Positions 10,906-23,110 of a stretch of 64,000 nucleotides of DNA are shown here, piece after piece (positions within the stretch are counted from its first letter, which is position 1; the number at the start of each line of letters is the position of its first letter). The translations under genes and the position numbers were made by a program. This DNA is from Gordionus sp. m RMFG-2023 (taxonomy: Eukaryota > Nematomorpha > Gordioida > Chordodea > Parachordodidae). The DNA lies in NCBI RefSeq assembly GCF_954871325.1, contig NC_088776.1, forward strand, positions 25,840,508 to 25,904,507, read 5' to 3'. The notes below the pieces were generated by a model that did no database searches, had not been told where the DNA came from, and saw only the letters and a program-made list of their open reading frames with translations.

Positions 10906-12046
10906 TTATAACACAATTCATCGACCAAATCTATATATTGCAAACAATCATACACATTGTTTTCCAAATAAACTATCTTTTTAAATTATTTAAAAGGTTT
11001 AGATATTTCAGCAAGCTCATAATGGCATAATAATTAATTCATTGTAAATAATGGAGGTTTTAATTGAATTTATTATCAAATAAATTCTTTATATTCACAA
11101 AATATCGATAGTTGGTAGTAGAGATAGATTAATTTAAGTAATACTTTATAAATTCTTAGAAAAGAGTCTCAATAAATAAATCGGAATTTTTTAGAGGAGT
11201 AGGCTAAGGTTCTTGAAGGGTCAGCGTCTACATGACAAGATTTTCACTGGATGCAAGCCCCCTACAAAAACCTTTGCCTACCCCCCCCCCCCCCAATTTA
11301 TTATTATTTTTACCTTTTTAATTTATTGATACTCTTTTCAGAGAATTTATAAAGGATATCTTAAATTAATCAATCTCTACTACCAACTATCGTATTTTGT
11401 GAATATAAAAAATTTATTTTTTAGATAATAAATTCAATTAAAACCTCCATCATTTACAATGAATTAATTATTATGGCATTATGAGCTTGCTGAAATATCT
11501 AAAGCAGAAAGTTTTATTTGGAAAAAAATGTGTATGATTGTTTGCAATATATAGATTTGGTCGATGAATTGTATTACTATAATTCTATGATAAAAGTATT
11601 AATTTTTACAGCAATTTTCATCTAAAAAATTTAATAGATAACCCCCCAAACAATTTATCTTACCCGCATTAAAGCAGCCTACCCTCTACCCCCCTCAAAA
11701 ATAGGATGCAAACTGTTCCTACCCCTCAGACGCTGGTAAGCTTTAACCACCATATAGTTTTATGATTTAATTGGTCGTTTCTTCAAAAATTGTTGATTTG
11801 GTTTAGGCTATAAATTTTTCCTTATTAGTCCATTCTATAAAACATTGTCTAAAATGGTAACAGAGAGTTATACTAGTTTGATAACCTTTTGTCAATGAGT
11901 TGCTAAGAATTATATTATTGCATTATGTGGTTTTTTATATGCCAGTTTATTTTGTATGCATAATATAATAAATGACAAAATATGAAAATCAGATAAATTG
12001 TTTAGAGTTAACAAATTTTAATAAATATAATATATTAATATAAAAT

Positions 12047-12114
12047 CCGGCCGAAGGCCGGGTAAAAGCGGGCCGAAGGCCCGCAAATAGGTGGGTATAG
12101 AGGGCTTTGCCCTC
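12047..12114. other. Three consecutive perfect GC hairpins
   Basis: Three perfect stem-loops follow one another in otherwise AT-rich DNA: 12047-12061 (6-bp stem CCGGCC, loop GAA), 12068-12084 (7-bp stem GCGGGCC, loop GAA) and 12100-12114 (6-bp stem GAGGGC, loop TTT). They lie just inside a hAT-like terminus, so they are probably subterminal structure of that element. Confidence 0.8.
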
Positions 12115-12182
12115 CCCCCCCCTCCATATAATCTTTTTAGTTGAGCTCCCTGAGATTGTGAAGGCTAGCGACGCCCCTGCCA
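12115..12182. mobile_element. Isolated hAT-like right terminus
   Basis: The stretch ends GCTAGCGACGCCCCTG, which read backwards is CAGGGGCGTCGCTAGC, close to the CAGTGGCGTCGTTAGG end at 6592. It also shares the GAGCTC block seen at 18985. No partner end was identified with certainty. Confidence 0.5.
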
Positions 12183-12419
12183 CTTATAAGCACATATTCT
12201 TGCATAAGAATAGGGCTTCTATGTAGCTTTTTTATAAGTATATCAATTTTTTTCTAATTTTGATTGGAATAAATTTAGCTTCCCTCTCAATCAAAAAAAT
12301 TATGTGCTAAGCACCTATTGCTATAAAAAAATTTTATTATATTTTTTAATAAAATGTTCTTATTCAGCAACTACTATTATATTAAGGGCGTTATCATGAA
12401 CTATGGCTTCTATTTTAGC

Positions 12420-12975
12420 TTCTATTTCAACTTCTATTTCAAATTATTTAAGAGATTAAAATTTCACTAAGATCCTCATCCGTATGTGGGGTGGGTGAGG
12501 GAATTCGATCAGGTCCAATAAAAAACTATCATGGCCCATTTATTATCTATGTAATGAAGAGTTATTGCGAGGTAAGATAATGAATTTATCTGTCCATATA
12601 TCGGTGGTAATCGACAATTGGCTTCTCACATTATTTAAGTTTAAGATAATTTGTAGCCAAATTATAAATATTAGATAAGTGTTTAGAAGATGTCTGTCGA
12701 TACCAAATCTTTGTTTTTGTTAGCATATTTAAATATATCTCAAAAGGATTCACTATCGAAGATATGAAACGCAATGTTATTTTTTATAAAACATCGAAGA
12801 ATTAGTTTATTCAAATGGGTATTTTCATTATTTGTCAGTTTTCTTGCACCATACAAAATTTCTGATACCATTTTTGGATTTTCACTTTCTAATAAGTTGG
12901 GATACATTTTTCTCATATGATTTTTTAAATTAGCTATAATTAAAAATATAGTAAAATCATTATTGAAGCGTATTA
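12420..12975 (-). pseudogene. ZBED-type hAT transposase fragment
   Basis: The minus strand reads a continuous stretch including NLKNHMRKMYPNLL, the end of a BED finger, then LNKLILRCFIKNNIAFHIFD, the conserved region that follows it in ZBED/hAT-Ac transposases. The reading decays toward 12500. The rest of the transposase is absent. It may belong to the 12182 terminus or to the large shell. Confidence 0.6.
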
Positions 12976-13083
12976 TACTTGTTGCAGTACTAACCTTGTA
13001 GTATACATCGCAACGTTTGAATTTTTGCCTAGAATAATTGAAGAACTATCTAATCGATTGTTTATCTTCTAATTCTCTAGTTA

Positions 13084-15802
13084 CAGTAGCGTACGCAGGA
13101 ATTTGGTGGGGGGGGGGGGATAATTAAAATTTTTTAAAATAAAATTATTGTTATTTAAAAATATCAAGCATAAATTTATTAGGACTAATAACTATTTCTA
13201 ATATACAAATTTAAATTAATATGAATTATAAAAAATTAAATATATAAACCGATATATAAAAATAAATTTGATTTAAAAAATATTTATAACCGGCGGCATA
13301 TAAATACTTTAAATAAATCTGAATTATAAAATATTAAGTGGATATAACCAGGATATGATGACTATAAAATAAATAATCCATAATAGAAATTTAAATTTTT
13401 TTGAGCTTTTAAAATTTATATATAAAGTATAAAAAATCTAAATGTTGGAAATATGAATAATTATATTTTTTATGTAAAAGAAAAATATATAAGACATTAA
13501 AAAATGATAGCACAAAAAATATTATATAAACATTATATTTTTATAATGTAAAATCCAATCTTCGTTGGGAGGGAGCTAATTTTTCAATTATCTCATCCGT
13601 GTTTGGCGTCAAATGCCTATGAATATTCAAAAGGGCCAGACCATTCAACCTACTTTCAGAAGTTGTACTTCTTATGTACGTTTTTAATCTTCTTAAAGAA
13701 GAGAATGTTCTCTCATTAGTTGCAGTACTAATGGGAAGAGTTGCTAATATATAATAATTTCAATATATTGGGAAAATAATCTACAAGATGTATGAAATGA
13801 TGCAAAGCATCATAGCATTTTTTGGGACTATATCAACCATAGTTAATCTTTTATACCATAGTTGGCATTCAGCTAATAAAGCATCATGAGATACATTAAT
13901 GTCTTCGAAAAAAATCTTCCAAATATTTTATTTTTTTTCTATCACCATCTGAAAAAGGTTCAGAGGGCTTTTGCGGAAGTAATATCTGCAGATTGATAAG
14001 TGTTTCTTGATAAATTAAAAACCTTTCATTTACTTGGGTTATAAATGTATCCAAAAGAGGTATAAAGACATTTATTTTATAATATTCTTCTATTGCCCCT
14101 ATATTAATATTTGGACGATAAGTTTGCCTTACTGTAAGTCGAGGGAGACAAATATTGAACTCATATAGCTCTGCTTTTGATTCAACATTAACATATAAAA
14201 TATGAAATTCCTCATCAGCATTAGCTCTAATTTCTTTGAGTTCTAATAAAATTGTCTCTGCTATTCTCATCATCTCAATCAAATCAATATCAGGTTTTTG
14301 AAAAGTATTACATAAAATAGTTGTATAATTAAATAATTTATTAATACATTCTAATGCGAAAAAAAAATTTGGTATAAGTATTGAATCCAGTAACTTGCTT
14401 GCTTTGAAGAAATATCTTTTTCAGACATTGTGATATTTCTATAAGAGCAATAATAATCGGTTCTAACTCGATAAAAGCTGTTACTGCTTGATGTCGAAGA
14501 CTCCATCTTATTGGACAAGCTTTTTGCAATTTTTTTCTCCTTGTTGGGCAAGGAGTTTCAGATATAATTCTGTTCAAAATATTTTGACGCTTGGGGTATC
14601 TAATCATAGATGCTAGATATTTTATCTGATATAAATATAAAAAATTTAATTTAATAATTAAAAACCTAAGCAATTTGATATCAATGGTAAAGAACATGAA
14701 TCCGATATTGCTAAGTTGAGTGAATGGGCAGCAACATATATAGCTGTTGGGCATTTTTTTTTAATAAATGCTTGAAGCCATTGCACGTGCTCCATCATAC
14801 CCTTGCCCACGTATCATATTTATATTTAGCTATATTTTTTAAAATAATTATATAATAGGATTAATTATTACTTTTAATTTTTTAAGATTCACAAATATTA
14901 CATCAGCTAAAGCAGACCCAGTCATGCTTGAAACAGGAATAAATTGGAGAAACATTACCTTGATAATGTTTTTATGAGTATCTACATATCGCGCACACAA
15001 CGACATCTGCTCAATGCCAGCAATGTCCGTGGTCTCATCTGCCAAAATTGAGAAGCATGGGGCAGAATTGATTTCAACAATCAATTTTTCTAAAATGATA
15101 TTGTTGCAAATATCAATTATCTCATTTTATATCCTAGGGCTGAGATAAGTAGCATTTTTATTGGTACTAATGAGGCTCTCCATTAATACAGGATCTCCTA
15201 ATGCTTTAAATTTTAAAAGTCCACGGAAATTACCTTCGTTATCATTATTATTAAAATTTAAGCTTCCTGAATCCTTGTGGCCACGAAGTGCTAGGCCTTG
15301 CAAGCCACAATATAAAATAGCCTCAATAGTTAGTTTTATCTTGCCTCTATTTTCTTTTGCAATTTTAACCCTATTTTTATCAATTATTGATGATTTGGGA
15401 ATCATATAACCCTTTTGAATTGATTCTTTTGAGGAAATCATCAGTTCACAGCTTTTGTTTATTAAATTATCATACTATACTTTTTTGGCATGATTTTCAC
15501 CTTCAGCGTTTTTAAAAAAAAGTCTAATATCCATGACTAGAAATTTGAAAATTATAATACCGGGAAATTTAAAAATAATAGATAAATATTACGCCACAAG
15601 GAAAACTTGAAAACGAAGCTAAAGTAAATTAGTAAATGAAAAAGGTAATAATATAAAAATTTTAAAAGAAATAGATATGAATAATTATAATAAAATATAA
15701 AAAATAATATTTTTGAAAAATAATATTTTTGAAAAATATGCCCGGCATCTGCATTTTGGCTTAGGGGGGGGATTTGCCCCCCCCCCGCTGCGTACGTCAA
15801 TG
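13084..15802 (-). mobile_element. hAT transposon fossil with GCGTACGC ends and perfect TSD
   Basis: The left end CAGTAGCGTACGCAGG and the right end CTGCGTACGTCAATG are inverted matches. The flanks carry a perfect 8-bp duplication TCTAGTTA at 13076-13083 and 15803-15810. G and C runs lie just inside both ends. The 2.7-kb interior codes on the minus strand for a broken transposase. It is the same family as 8555-10905. Confidence 0.95.
13560..15450 (-). pseudogene. hAT transposase, DUF4371 plus C-terminal dimerisation domain, broken
   Basis: From the N-terminal side, frames at 15127-15441, 14848-15084, 14341-14754 and 13896-14282 plus the tail to about 13560 read through a hAT transposase. It contains a GLALRGH motif, the FSILADETTDIAG region with the first catalytic aspartate, the TRRKKLQKACPIRWSL region, and finally a NERTFSSLRR-type dimerisation motif near 13690. 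The frames are interrupted by several shifts, so the gene is dead. The TTF zinc-finger region that normally precedes DUF4371 would fall near 15500 and is not clear. Confidence 0.8.
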
Positions 15803-15856
15803 TCTAGTTAGATTAAACCGGATTTGTGTCTAGACATTTAAAAAAATTAATAGCAT

Positions 15857-15926
15857 TTCAATATAATATATTTAATCTATATAATATATTTAATCAATAT
15901 AATATATTTAATCAATATAATAGCTT
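15857..15926. repeat. Short tandem repeat, about 18-bp unit
   Basis: About four slightly varying units of CAATATAATATATTTAAT follow one another. Confidence 0.7.
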
Positions 15927-16860
15927 TTAAATTGTTAGGCCACTTCCAAACACGACGTTTTTTCAAAGCGATAAATAACAAATTCAAAACCAAACGATTT
16001 TTTCATGCATACGATTTTGCGATTATTTTAATAACAAACTAGCTTGATTTTTTTTAACGATTAAATGGCGTCTGATACAATTGAAATGAATAGGACTTTC
16101 ATATAGAAAAGCCTGCGGGTCGGAAGAAAGATTTAAATCAGAGTCTACAAAATTAAACATATTTTTTTAATGCAATTAAAAATAATCTTTTAAAATATTT
16201 TTACAATGGGAGAGGCTGAATTAAATTTTGTTTAAATATAAATAAAAGACTCCGTTTATTATTTAATTATTAAATTTCCATAAATAATAATCTAATTTTT
16301 GGAAAAAAAGAGGGAAGGGGGAATGGAAATAAATATAGTTTTTAATATAAAAAAATAATTTTAAAAATATTTAAATTCTCGAACCTAAGTGGTTAAATTT
16401 TTTTAATATTTTCATCGTGGAGTAAATAATAATAGCAGGCCGATTCAAAAAAACTTTTGCCGACTCATGCGGCTCATTGAGCCGCTCAATTTGAAATGAG
16501 TTTTGCGACTCCAACTTGAGTTCAGAATGGTAAAAATTCGACTGTTTAACAACACTAGCTCCACAAATAATAGAAGCTGATTAATCTGTAGTCATGACCA
16601 TGACACTCACGATGTAAACTCATATCAGAATTTATTATGTAGATTTATATGGATTGTTGCTAACCAACAGACTTGACATAGCATCGTCATTAGATTCCAT
16701 ACCTATATCTAATTTTATCTTTAAAAAACAGTGTCTCCAGATTCAACCTCATATATAGATCATATTACTTTATAAATAAAATATCTTATATATAAATTAA
16801 TTAACTTATTTTCTTTCCTTTTTTGCTTACATTATTTATATCTATCATTCATAAAATCCT
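15927..16860. other. AT-rich stretch without a recognisable gene
   Basis: No gene was recognised. Around 16440-16557 there is a stretch ending CTGTTTAACAACACTA, which resembles one terminus of the TAGTGTTGTTAAAC MITE family seen at 45773 and 57587. The other end was not found. Confidence 0.5.
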
Positions 16861-16868
16861 CTTTCTTC

Positions 16869-18284
16869 CAGGGATGTGAACCGGGACCCGGACCCTGAAC
16901 CCTCCTGGACCCTCGTATTTTGCCTGAACCCGGACCCGGACCCTTTTAAAAAGTGGAGGATCCAAGGGTTCAGGGTGTTAAAAAATTTTAACTTAAAATT
17001 TTTTTTTTAAAATTAATGTAAAAATATAATTTTTAAAAAATAATATAAAATTTTTAAAAAAATAATATAAAATTTTTATAATTTTATTAATTTTTTTCGT
17101 GGAATCTCCACAAAAAATAGTCACTTTAAAACTATAATTGATAAAGCAAGGGATGTTGTAAAATATTTAAGAACTCCCACAATTGTTAGAATATTAAAAT
17201 CCATGAAAAGGTAAATGGCAATTTTAGATGGCACAACGTCCTCTATGTGTAGGATGCTAGAGCGATTATTAAGTTTGAAAGATTTCTGTAATGATTTTAT
17301 CATAGGAGCATGTGAAATCATTTTGTCAGAAGATGATTGGAATCAAGTAGAGCTTACTAGTGTGCTGGTTCCTTTAAAAATAACAACATTAAGAGTGCAA
17401 GCTGAACAATTATGTTTATCGGATTTTTATGGCATATGGTTAAGATGTCGATTAGAGTTAGAGAGATTAACAAGTTCTTTTTTAAATGAAGTATTAGAAA
17501 ATACAAAAATAAGAGAGCAACAATATTTACAAAATAGTGTTGTATATGCTTCGATATATTTAGACCTGCGATATCAGGTTTTATTAAGTAGTGAGCAAAA
17601 ACAAATGGCTATAGACCATCTTGAAGATTTATGTCATACCCAAAACTCTATTATTTACAATACATTGGTGGTTACAACAATATCTACTGGTTGTAGCGAT
17701 AACAATGATAATGATAACGATATTGATGATCTGGAAATTTTATTATTAGATAGAGAAAAAAAATTAAATTCTTATCTGATAGAAAGGAGCAAAAAATATC
17801 TATTGTATCTTTAATAGAAAAGTTCTAGGAAGTTATGAGAATAAATAGAGATGAAAACATCTTAAAATTCTGGGAGGAAAATTCTTCAATATATCCAGAA
17901 TTATATACCTTTTCTAGAATCGTCATGGCTATACCGGCGACACAAGTACAATAGTTTATGTATTATAAAAATGACTATCGATTTTAGGTAAGCGTAGAAC
18001 GTGGATTTTCATCGTTGACTTATTTACGTGGAAATCTGAAGAATAATATTTTAGAAGATATCATGATTGTGATATTGAAAATAATATAAATTATCTCATT
18101 TCGAATTATAAATGTGTATATATTGAAGTATAATAAAAAATGAATGAAAAAAAGTCTTATTTTGAGTCATTATTTTTATGTTTCCTCTGAACCCGGACCC
18201 GAACCCTGGACCCGAGTCCTTTTTAAATTTATTACCGGACCTGGACCCGAACCCTTTTTTTTTGTCGAAGGGTTCACATCTCTG
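16869..18284 (+). mobile_element. hAT transposon fossil, CAGGGATGTGAACC ends, perfect TSD
   Basis: The left end CAGGGATGTGAACC and right end GGTTCACATCTCTG are inverted copies, followed inward by runs of GGACCC-type repeats on both sides. A perfect 8-bp duplication CTTTCTTC stands at 16861-16868 and 18285-18292. The 1.4-kb interior keeps the C-terminal half of a plus-strand hAT transposase. Confidence 0.95.
17110..18130 (+). pseudogene. C-terminal half of a ZBED-type hAT transposase
   Basis: The frame from about 17215 to 17814 (199 residues) matches the helical insertion domain of hAT transposases, preceded in the next frame by KARDVVKYLRTPTI. After a stop it continues with LKFWEENSSIYPELY and a VERGFSSL dimerisation motif near 17995, where the usual SxxSER is altered. 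The N-terminal BED finger and first catalytic residues are missing, so the copy is dead. Confidence 0.75.
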
Positions 18285-18299
18285 CTTTCTTCATTATCC

Positions 18300-20074
18300 A
18301 AAAATCTAAATAAGATTAGTTTAAAGGTGTGCTTCTATGTTTTACAAATAAATAACCTATAAATTAATTTGTCTATTTTCTGTCTCTTAAATTTTTTACT
18401 TCCATTATTTATATCTCTCAGAAATATGATTAATCTTCTTTATTGTCTAAAGTAACTTCATTTCTCCTCTTCTTCTGTCTACAATATTATCAACATCAAT
18501 ATTGTTTCCAGTTTCAACATTTAAAGCATTCATCTTAAACTCAATATCTCTTCTTTCTTCATTATCTTATAAATATAAAATAAATGAGTAAAAAATGTTT
18601 TAAATAAATATACATAGAGTTTTAACAAAGTAGTCTCGTATACTTTGGATCTTAAGAATTTTCTTAGGAAGAGTCATAGTAAATTAAATTTAAAAATCAT
18701 ATAGTTGATTAGTGATTTTGAACTCTGCTAACACAAATCACAAAATATTGGTTTAATTTTATTTTCAACTAATAAATAATTATTTTATTTAATTAGGATT
18801 GTAAAATAATTTAAATAAAAATCTATTTATTTTTTAAAGATAATATCAAATCTATATATGCATAACAAATTCTAAAAAAATTTATTCAGGGGCTCTCAAA
18901 ATAAAAAGTATCGTTTAGGGGGCTATCAGGGAGCCATTCAAAACAATTTCGTTCAGGAAGCTATTCAAACTTTTCAGGGGGTTCGAGCTCTGCGCCCCTT
19001 CCTAATGACGCTACTGGTAAATCTCAAATTTTAAACTAATATTTTCAAAAATTTGGACAGAATCTTAATTATATTGAGACGCAGTCCTAATAAACATGAA
19101 GTTTGCCAACTTCAAATCAGAATATTCATTAGCCCGACTATTAAATCTTTATAAAAAGGGAAAATCAAAAAAATTCATGTTGTAAGTTACAATATACATT
19201 TTCCAATAGTGAAACTTTCTACTAGGCTTTTATGATATTTATATCATCAACATGCTTTGAATACAAATATTTCATATTCGTTATAAGCTTTAATCATAGA
19301 GAGAATTCGGTCAAACTATTCATAACTTGAACAATTATATAGGAGGTAAAACTTCAACAGTATAGAGGCAATCAGAGCTTTGAGCATATCTTGCTATCAT
19401 CACCTTGCATCATCATCATCATCATCATTCTTATTCGAATTTTCTTTTTAGGCATTTCATTCTGTACCCATGTTTCATCTATTATTTGAAACTTTCGCTG
19501 CTTAATTTGGCCAAATAAATTATTTAGAAGGATAGATTTTATGTCCAACTTTCAACCTAATCGTTTGCAACCTATCTCATTTTTTTAAATATGAAATTCC
19601 TAATTTTACTTAGAACATCATTTTCTTTCTTTCAACTTTACTAACAGTTTTCTTTTGAATAAAATTATAGAAACTATCCCCATAGATTTTGATTGAGAAG
19701 TTTCAATTTTCATTTTCTACGGTTGCTCCTAAAAATGACCTTCTCTAAGTTGTGTCAGAATATTTTATTATTTTTCGAAATAATTCTCAGGGAAATTTCC
19801 ATGATATAAATTTTCATTATTACGATTACCAAGTGTTTCATTATGATCTGATCGTTTGTAGGATAAGTTTTTACCTAAAATTTTATTATCTCAAATATTT
19901 GTTTTGCACATATAAAATTCGAATCTGTCAAATTCTCTATTTAATATTTAAAAGCGAATTATATTCTATTTCTATAATAAATTATAATATAATATATAAA
20001 AATGTAAATAAATCTAAACTTGACTTTAATTTAAACGGAAATATTCTTTTTTTGAAAAAAAGAAGAAAAAAACT
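18300..20074. other. AT-rich stretch without a recognisable gene
   Basis: It includes the right end of the putative shell (to 19017). Beyond that only short frames are seen, plus a (CAT)n microsatellite of about seven units near 19407-19428. Around 18360-18445 a stretch resembles 16790-16868, perhaps a diverged duplication of the DNA flanking the hAT. Confidence 0.5.
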
Positions 20075-20256
20075 CATATAATCAGGGTTGCCAAGGTCAA
20101 AATTTTCAAATTGTGGGAGAAATTCGGTATTTTTTGGGAGTAATATAAAAATTGTGGGAGAAATATGAAAATTGCTAAAAAAAAAAATTTGCGGGCCGTA
20201 TAGAATTGACTTAGTTATCCGCTTATTATTTTTTATAAATATAGAATCGAATCTAT

Positions 20257-20515
20257 TTTCCAAAATAAAATAGGTAATTATTTTTCAAAATAAAATAGCC
20301 AACTATTTTTCAAAATAAAATAGCCAACTATTTTTCAAAATAAAATAGCCAACTATTTTTCAAAATAAAATAGCCAACTATTTTTCAAAATAAAATAGCC
20401 AACTATTTTTCAAAATAAAATAGCCAACTATTTTTCAAAATAAAATAGCCAACTATTTTTCAAAATAAAATAGCCAACTTTTTTTCAAAATAAAATAGGT
20501 AACTATTTTCCAAAA
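20257..20515. repeat. 25-bp satellite, about ten units
   Basis: The unit CAAAATAAAATAGCCAAC plus CTATTTTT-type ending repeats about ten times almost without change. Each unit contains AAAATAG and its reverse complement CTATTTT, so every unit can fold. It lies inside the hAT, 170 bp from its left end. Confidence 0.9.
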
Positions 20516-20689
20516 TTTTATAAAAAAATTGTAATTTTACAATGTAAAAAAATATATTTTATGCTAATCTATAAATAAGATTTTATAAAAAAACAAACAA
20601 TTTTAAATTTACAATGTAAAAAATAATTATAATCAGTGCGGGGAAGTTGTTCTACAGTATTTAGTTAATACAATGGGGGAAGGGAATAT

Positions 20690-21290
20690 AATATTTTGAG
20701 GCATCAAAAATCTTCAAAGCATAAATCAGTACAGGGCAGTCTATCAACATCTATTGCAAAACAAAAATATTCTTCAAAAATAAGAAATAATACAGATGCA
20801 AATACAGTTGCGGAAATGGTAAATACCTATCATGCAGTTCAAGATTCAGAGAGCTACTTAACATCACAATGTTGGTAGAATCTTTCCCCATAATATTTAA
20901 CGACTAATATAAATGAAAAGTATACTTTGTAGAAACAAATGAGCAAGGCTATCATCAATGTTTTAGGATATAAATCCAGAAGGTCAATTCTTGACGATTT
21001 GAAAGATGTGCAAACATATGCAATTCTAACAGATGCATCTAATAAGGAGATATCAAAACATTTCCCTTGATCCTCCCCTATTTCAACAAAATTAATGTCA
21101 TTTCAATAAAACTATTAAAAAAATTTTCTCCAGATATGAAATATCCAAAGACATAGCTAACCATATATAATGGTACATATGGCAGATTTGGCATTACCAA
21201 TGAATTGCATGGCAGCTTTCTGATCTGATAATTCCTCAGTGAATTTGGCAAAAACCAGAGTGTATTTACAGAATTGAGTCAGCATAATGT
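20690..21290 (+). pseudogene. hAT transposase N-terminal part, plus strand
   Basis: The frame at 20696-20878 reads HQKSSKHKSVQGS, the end of a zinc finger, then TVAEMVNTYHAVQDSESY, a pattern known from hAT transposases of the TTF/DUF4371 type. It continues, with stops and shifts, through MSKAIINVLG and RSILDDLKD to about 21290. The stretch 20868-21290 is also present in inverted orientation at about 22720-23105. Confidence 0.7.
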
Positions 21291-21829
21291 TGGTTGACAC
21301 GTTCCTCCTAATACACGTCATCGTAGAATTTTAAAATTTTACAAACCTTTAAAAAATTAATAGATTATAAAAGCTGTCCTAATATTTTGAAAAAAATTTT
21401 CAAAAATAAATGGCAGAAGTATATTTAGGAATTTTACATATAGGAAATCTACTATATGTTGTTAATATGCAGTTACAATCAGAGAATATAATTTTATAAA
21501 GGTTCACTAAATTATGCTGCAGAAATACCAAAGTAAGAATATTATTACTATTATCGGATAATTATTAATAAGATTTAATATGATGTCATGTTTGAGGAGA
21601 TTGTAATGCTTCTTTATTTTTATGATTTGCCAAAATATTCAAAATATTGATTTTACAATGTAAAAAATAAATTTATTTGATTTTATGCAAATGTATAAAT
21701 AAGATTTTATAAAATATAGAAAGTCAAATAGTTATAGTTAATTATATTGAGATTTAAATAATGGAACTAAACGTTTACCGTCGTTATTAAGATATTTATA
21801 AAATTCCTGGCATGACATTTATAATTTTG

Positions 21830-23110
21830 TTTAACCATTAACTCGGCCTCTAATGTTGTTAAAGCAATTTGATTTCTCTCCTTTCTCTAGGCAGTCCTCA
21901 TCAGGCTAAAAATGCGCTCCAATGAGGCATTAGAATGAGGTAAGGAGAAAACATACTCGCAAATTTTTTCCAAGCATGGGGATTTATTGTTATTACAAAA
22001 AAATTCCACCCATTTCTCCTCTGCTTTTAGACCATCTAACTTTAAGTATACTGGCGAAATAAAAAATGGAAAAAATTACAATCTCTTCAAACAAGGCTTC
22101 AATGTCTATCGGTAATTTTAATATATTTATTAAATTACAAAAACCATCAAATGATGGTTTCTGTTCTAAGGTTATAATATTTAAACATTTGTAAATAGAG
22201 TTATTAAAATCAAATTTTGATTGTAAATATTCTAAAATTGTCTTAATAAAAATATCTGCTTCATTTAAAAATGTATAAATTAGAGTATTATTTGAACATT
22301 TTAATATAATATTTTTAGCAATAGCGCCATAAAATTTATTATCTATTTTTAACTTAGAGATGAACAGAGCTGTAGCATGATTTTGTGAATCTTTATCAAT
22401 AAAGAATCTTCTGATTGCAACTGAATATTAACTACATGAAGTAGATTTCCTACATGTGAAACTAATCCCAAATATGCTTCTGACATTTCATCCTCGAAAA
22501 AATTTTTCATTTAGGACAGCTTTTAAAATCTTTATTTAAGAAGTATTTCTTTAAGGGTTCGTAAAATTTTAAATGAACTAAATTCGTTAAAACATTTCAT
22601 CACAATTACTTCGACATCTACAGATAGTACATAGTACATTCATTTCCTTCTTGCAAGAATTATGCAGTATATGGCATATACAGCCAATTGGTATTAATTC
22701 ATTATTGTGCTGCCTCAATTCGGTAAATACACTTTGATTTTTGCCAAAATTAACAGAGGCATTATCAGCGCAGAAAGCTGACATGCAACTCATTGATAAC
22801 CCTGAATCAGCTATATTTACCATTATGTGGTTAGCTAAAATTTCAATAGTTTTATAGAAATGCCCTTATTCTTGTTGAAATAGCGAAGGATCAGGGGAAA
22901 TGTTTTAATATTTCCCTTATTTGATGCCTCTGTTAAAATAGCATATGGATGTCCTTCTTTCAAATCGTCTAGAATTGACCTCTTGGATTCAGGTCCTAAC
23001 ACATTTGTGATAGCCTTGCTCATTTTTGTCCTACCAAAAGTAAAGTTAGCACTTATTTTGGCGTCGTTAAATATTATGGGGAAAAGATTCGACCCACATT
23101 GTGATTAAAA
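21830..23110 (-). pseudogene. hAT transposase central and C-terminal part, minus strand
   Basis: From 23110 down the minus strand reads MSKAITNVLG, FCADNASVNFGKNQSVF (the second catalytic aspartate in DN), GCICHILHNSCKK (the CxxH motif), a long helical insertion, and near 21930 the LPHSNASLERIFSLM dimerisation motif. Several frame breaks are present. This strand lacks the N-terminal finger that the plus-strand fragment has. Confidence 0.75.

Larger units (their letters stand above)
7991..11736. repeat. Large palindromic repeat with two insertions in its left arm
   Basis: The left arm (7991-8062, 8442-8546 and 10914 to about 11220) and the right arm (about 11262-11736) are inverted copies. 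They share outer starts (CCAGCGTCT, then GAGGGGTAGGAACAG or a close variant), the stretch around ATGAATTGTATTAC, and inner ends TAGGC(A/T)AAGGTT. The left arm is interrupted by a tRNA-bearing MITE and a hAT element. The right arm is the uninterrupted form. The sequence CAGCGTCTACATGA occurs both at the left start and again at the centre (near 11222). Confidence 0.7.
6592..19017. mobile_element. Possible old hAT-like shell holding nested transposons
   Basis: About 130 bp at the left (6592-6740, starting CAGTGGCGTCGTTAGGG) and right (18880-19017, ending AATGACGCTACTG) are inverted copies of each other, sharing the CTCGAGCCCCCTGAAAA-like block and the following sequence. The CAGTGGCG-type start is typical of hAT ends in this window. 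Removing the nested insertions leaves roughly 4 kb, a normal hAT size. No matching target duplication was found, so the two ends may instead belong to two separate copies. Confidence 0.45.

Noticed and set aside
11989-12183. Minus-strand 64-codon frame
   Set aside because: It runs through the GC hairpins and the transposon terminus; no protein-like composition.
6592-19017. A single giant autonomous transposon of 12.4 kb (Maverick-like)
   Set aside because: No capsid, polymerase or integrase genes are seen; its length is explained by nested smaller elements, and no target duplication joins its ends.
19752-20263. Overlapping frames on both strands (19752-20081 and 19982-20263)
   Set aside because: Composition is driven by AT richness; one crosses the hAT target duplication and left end, so it is not an old gene.
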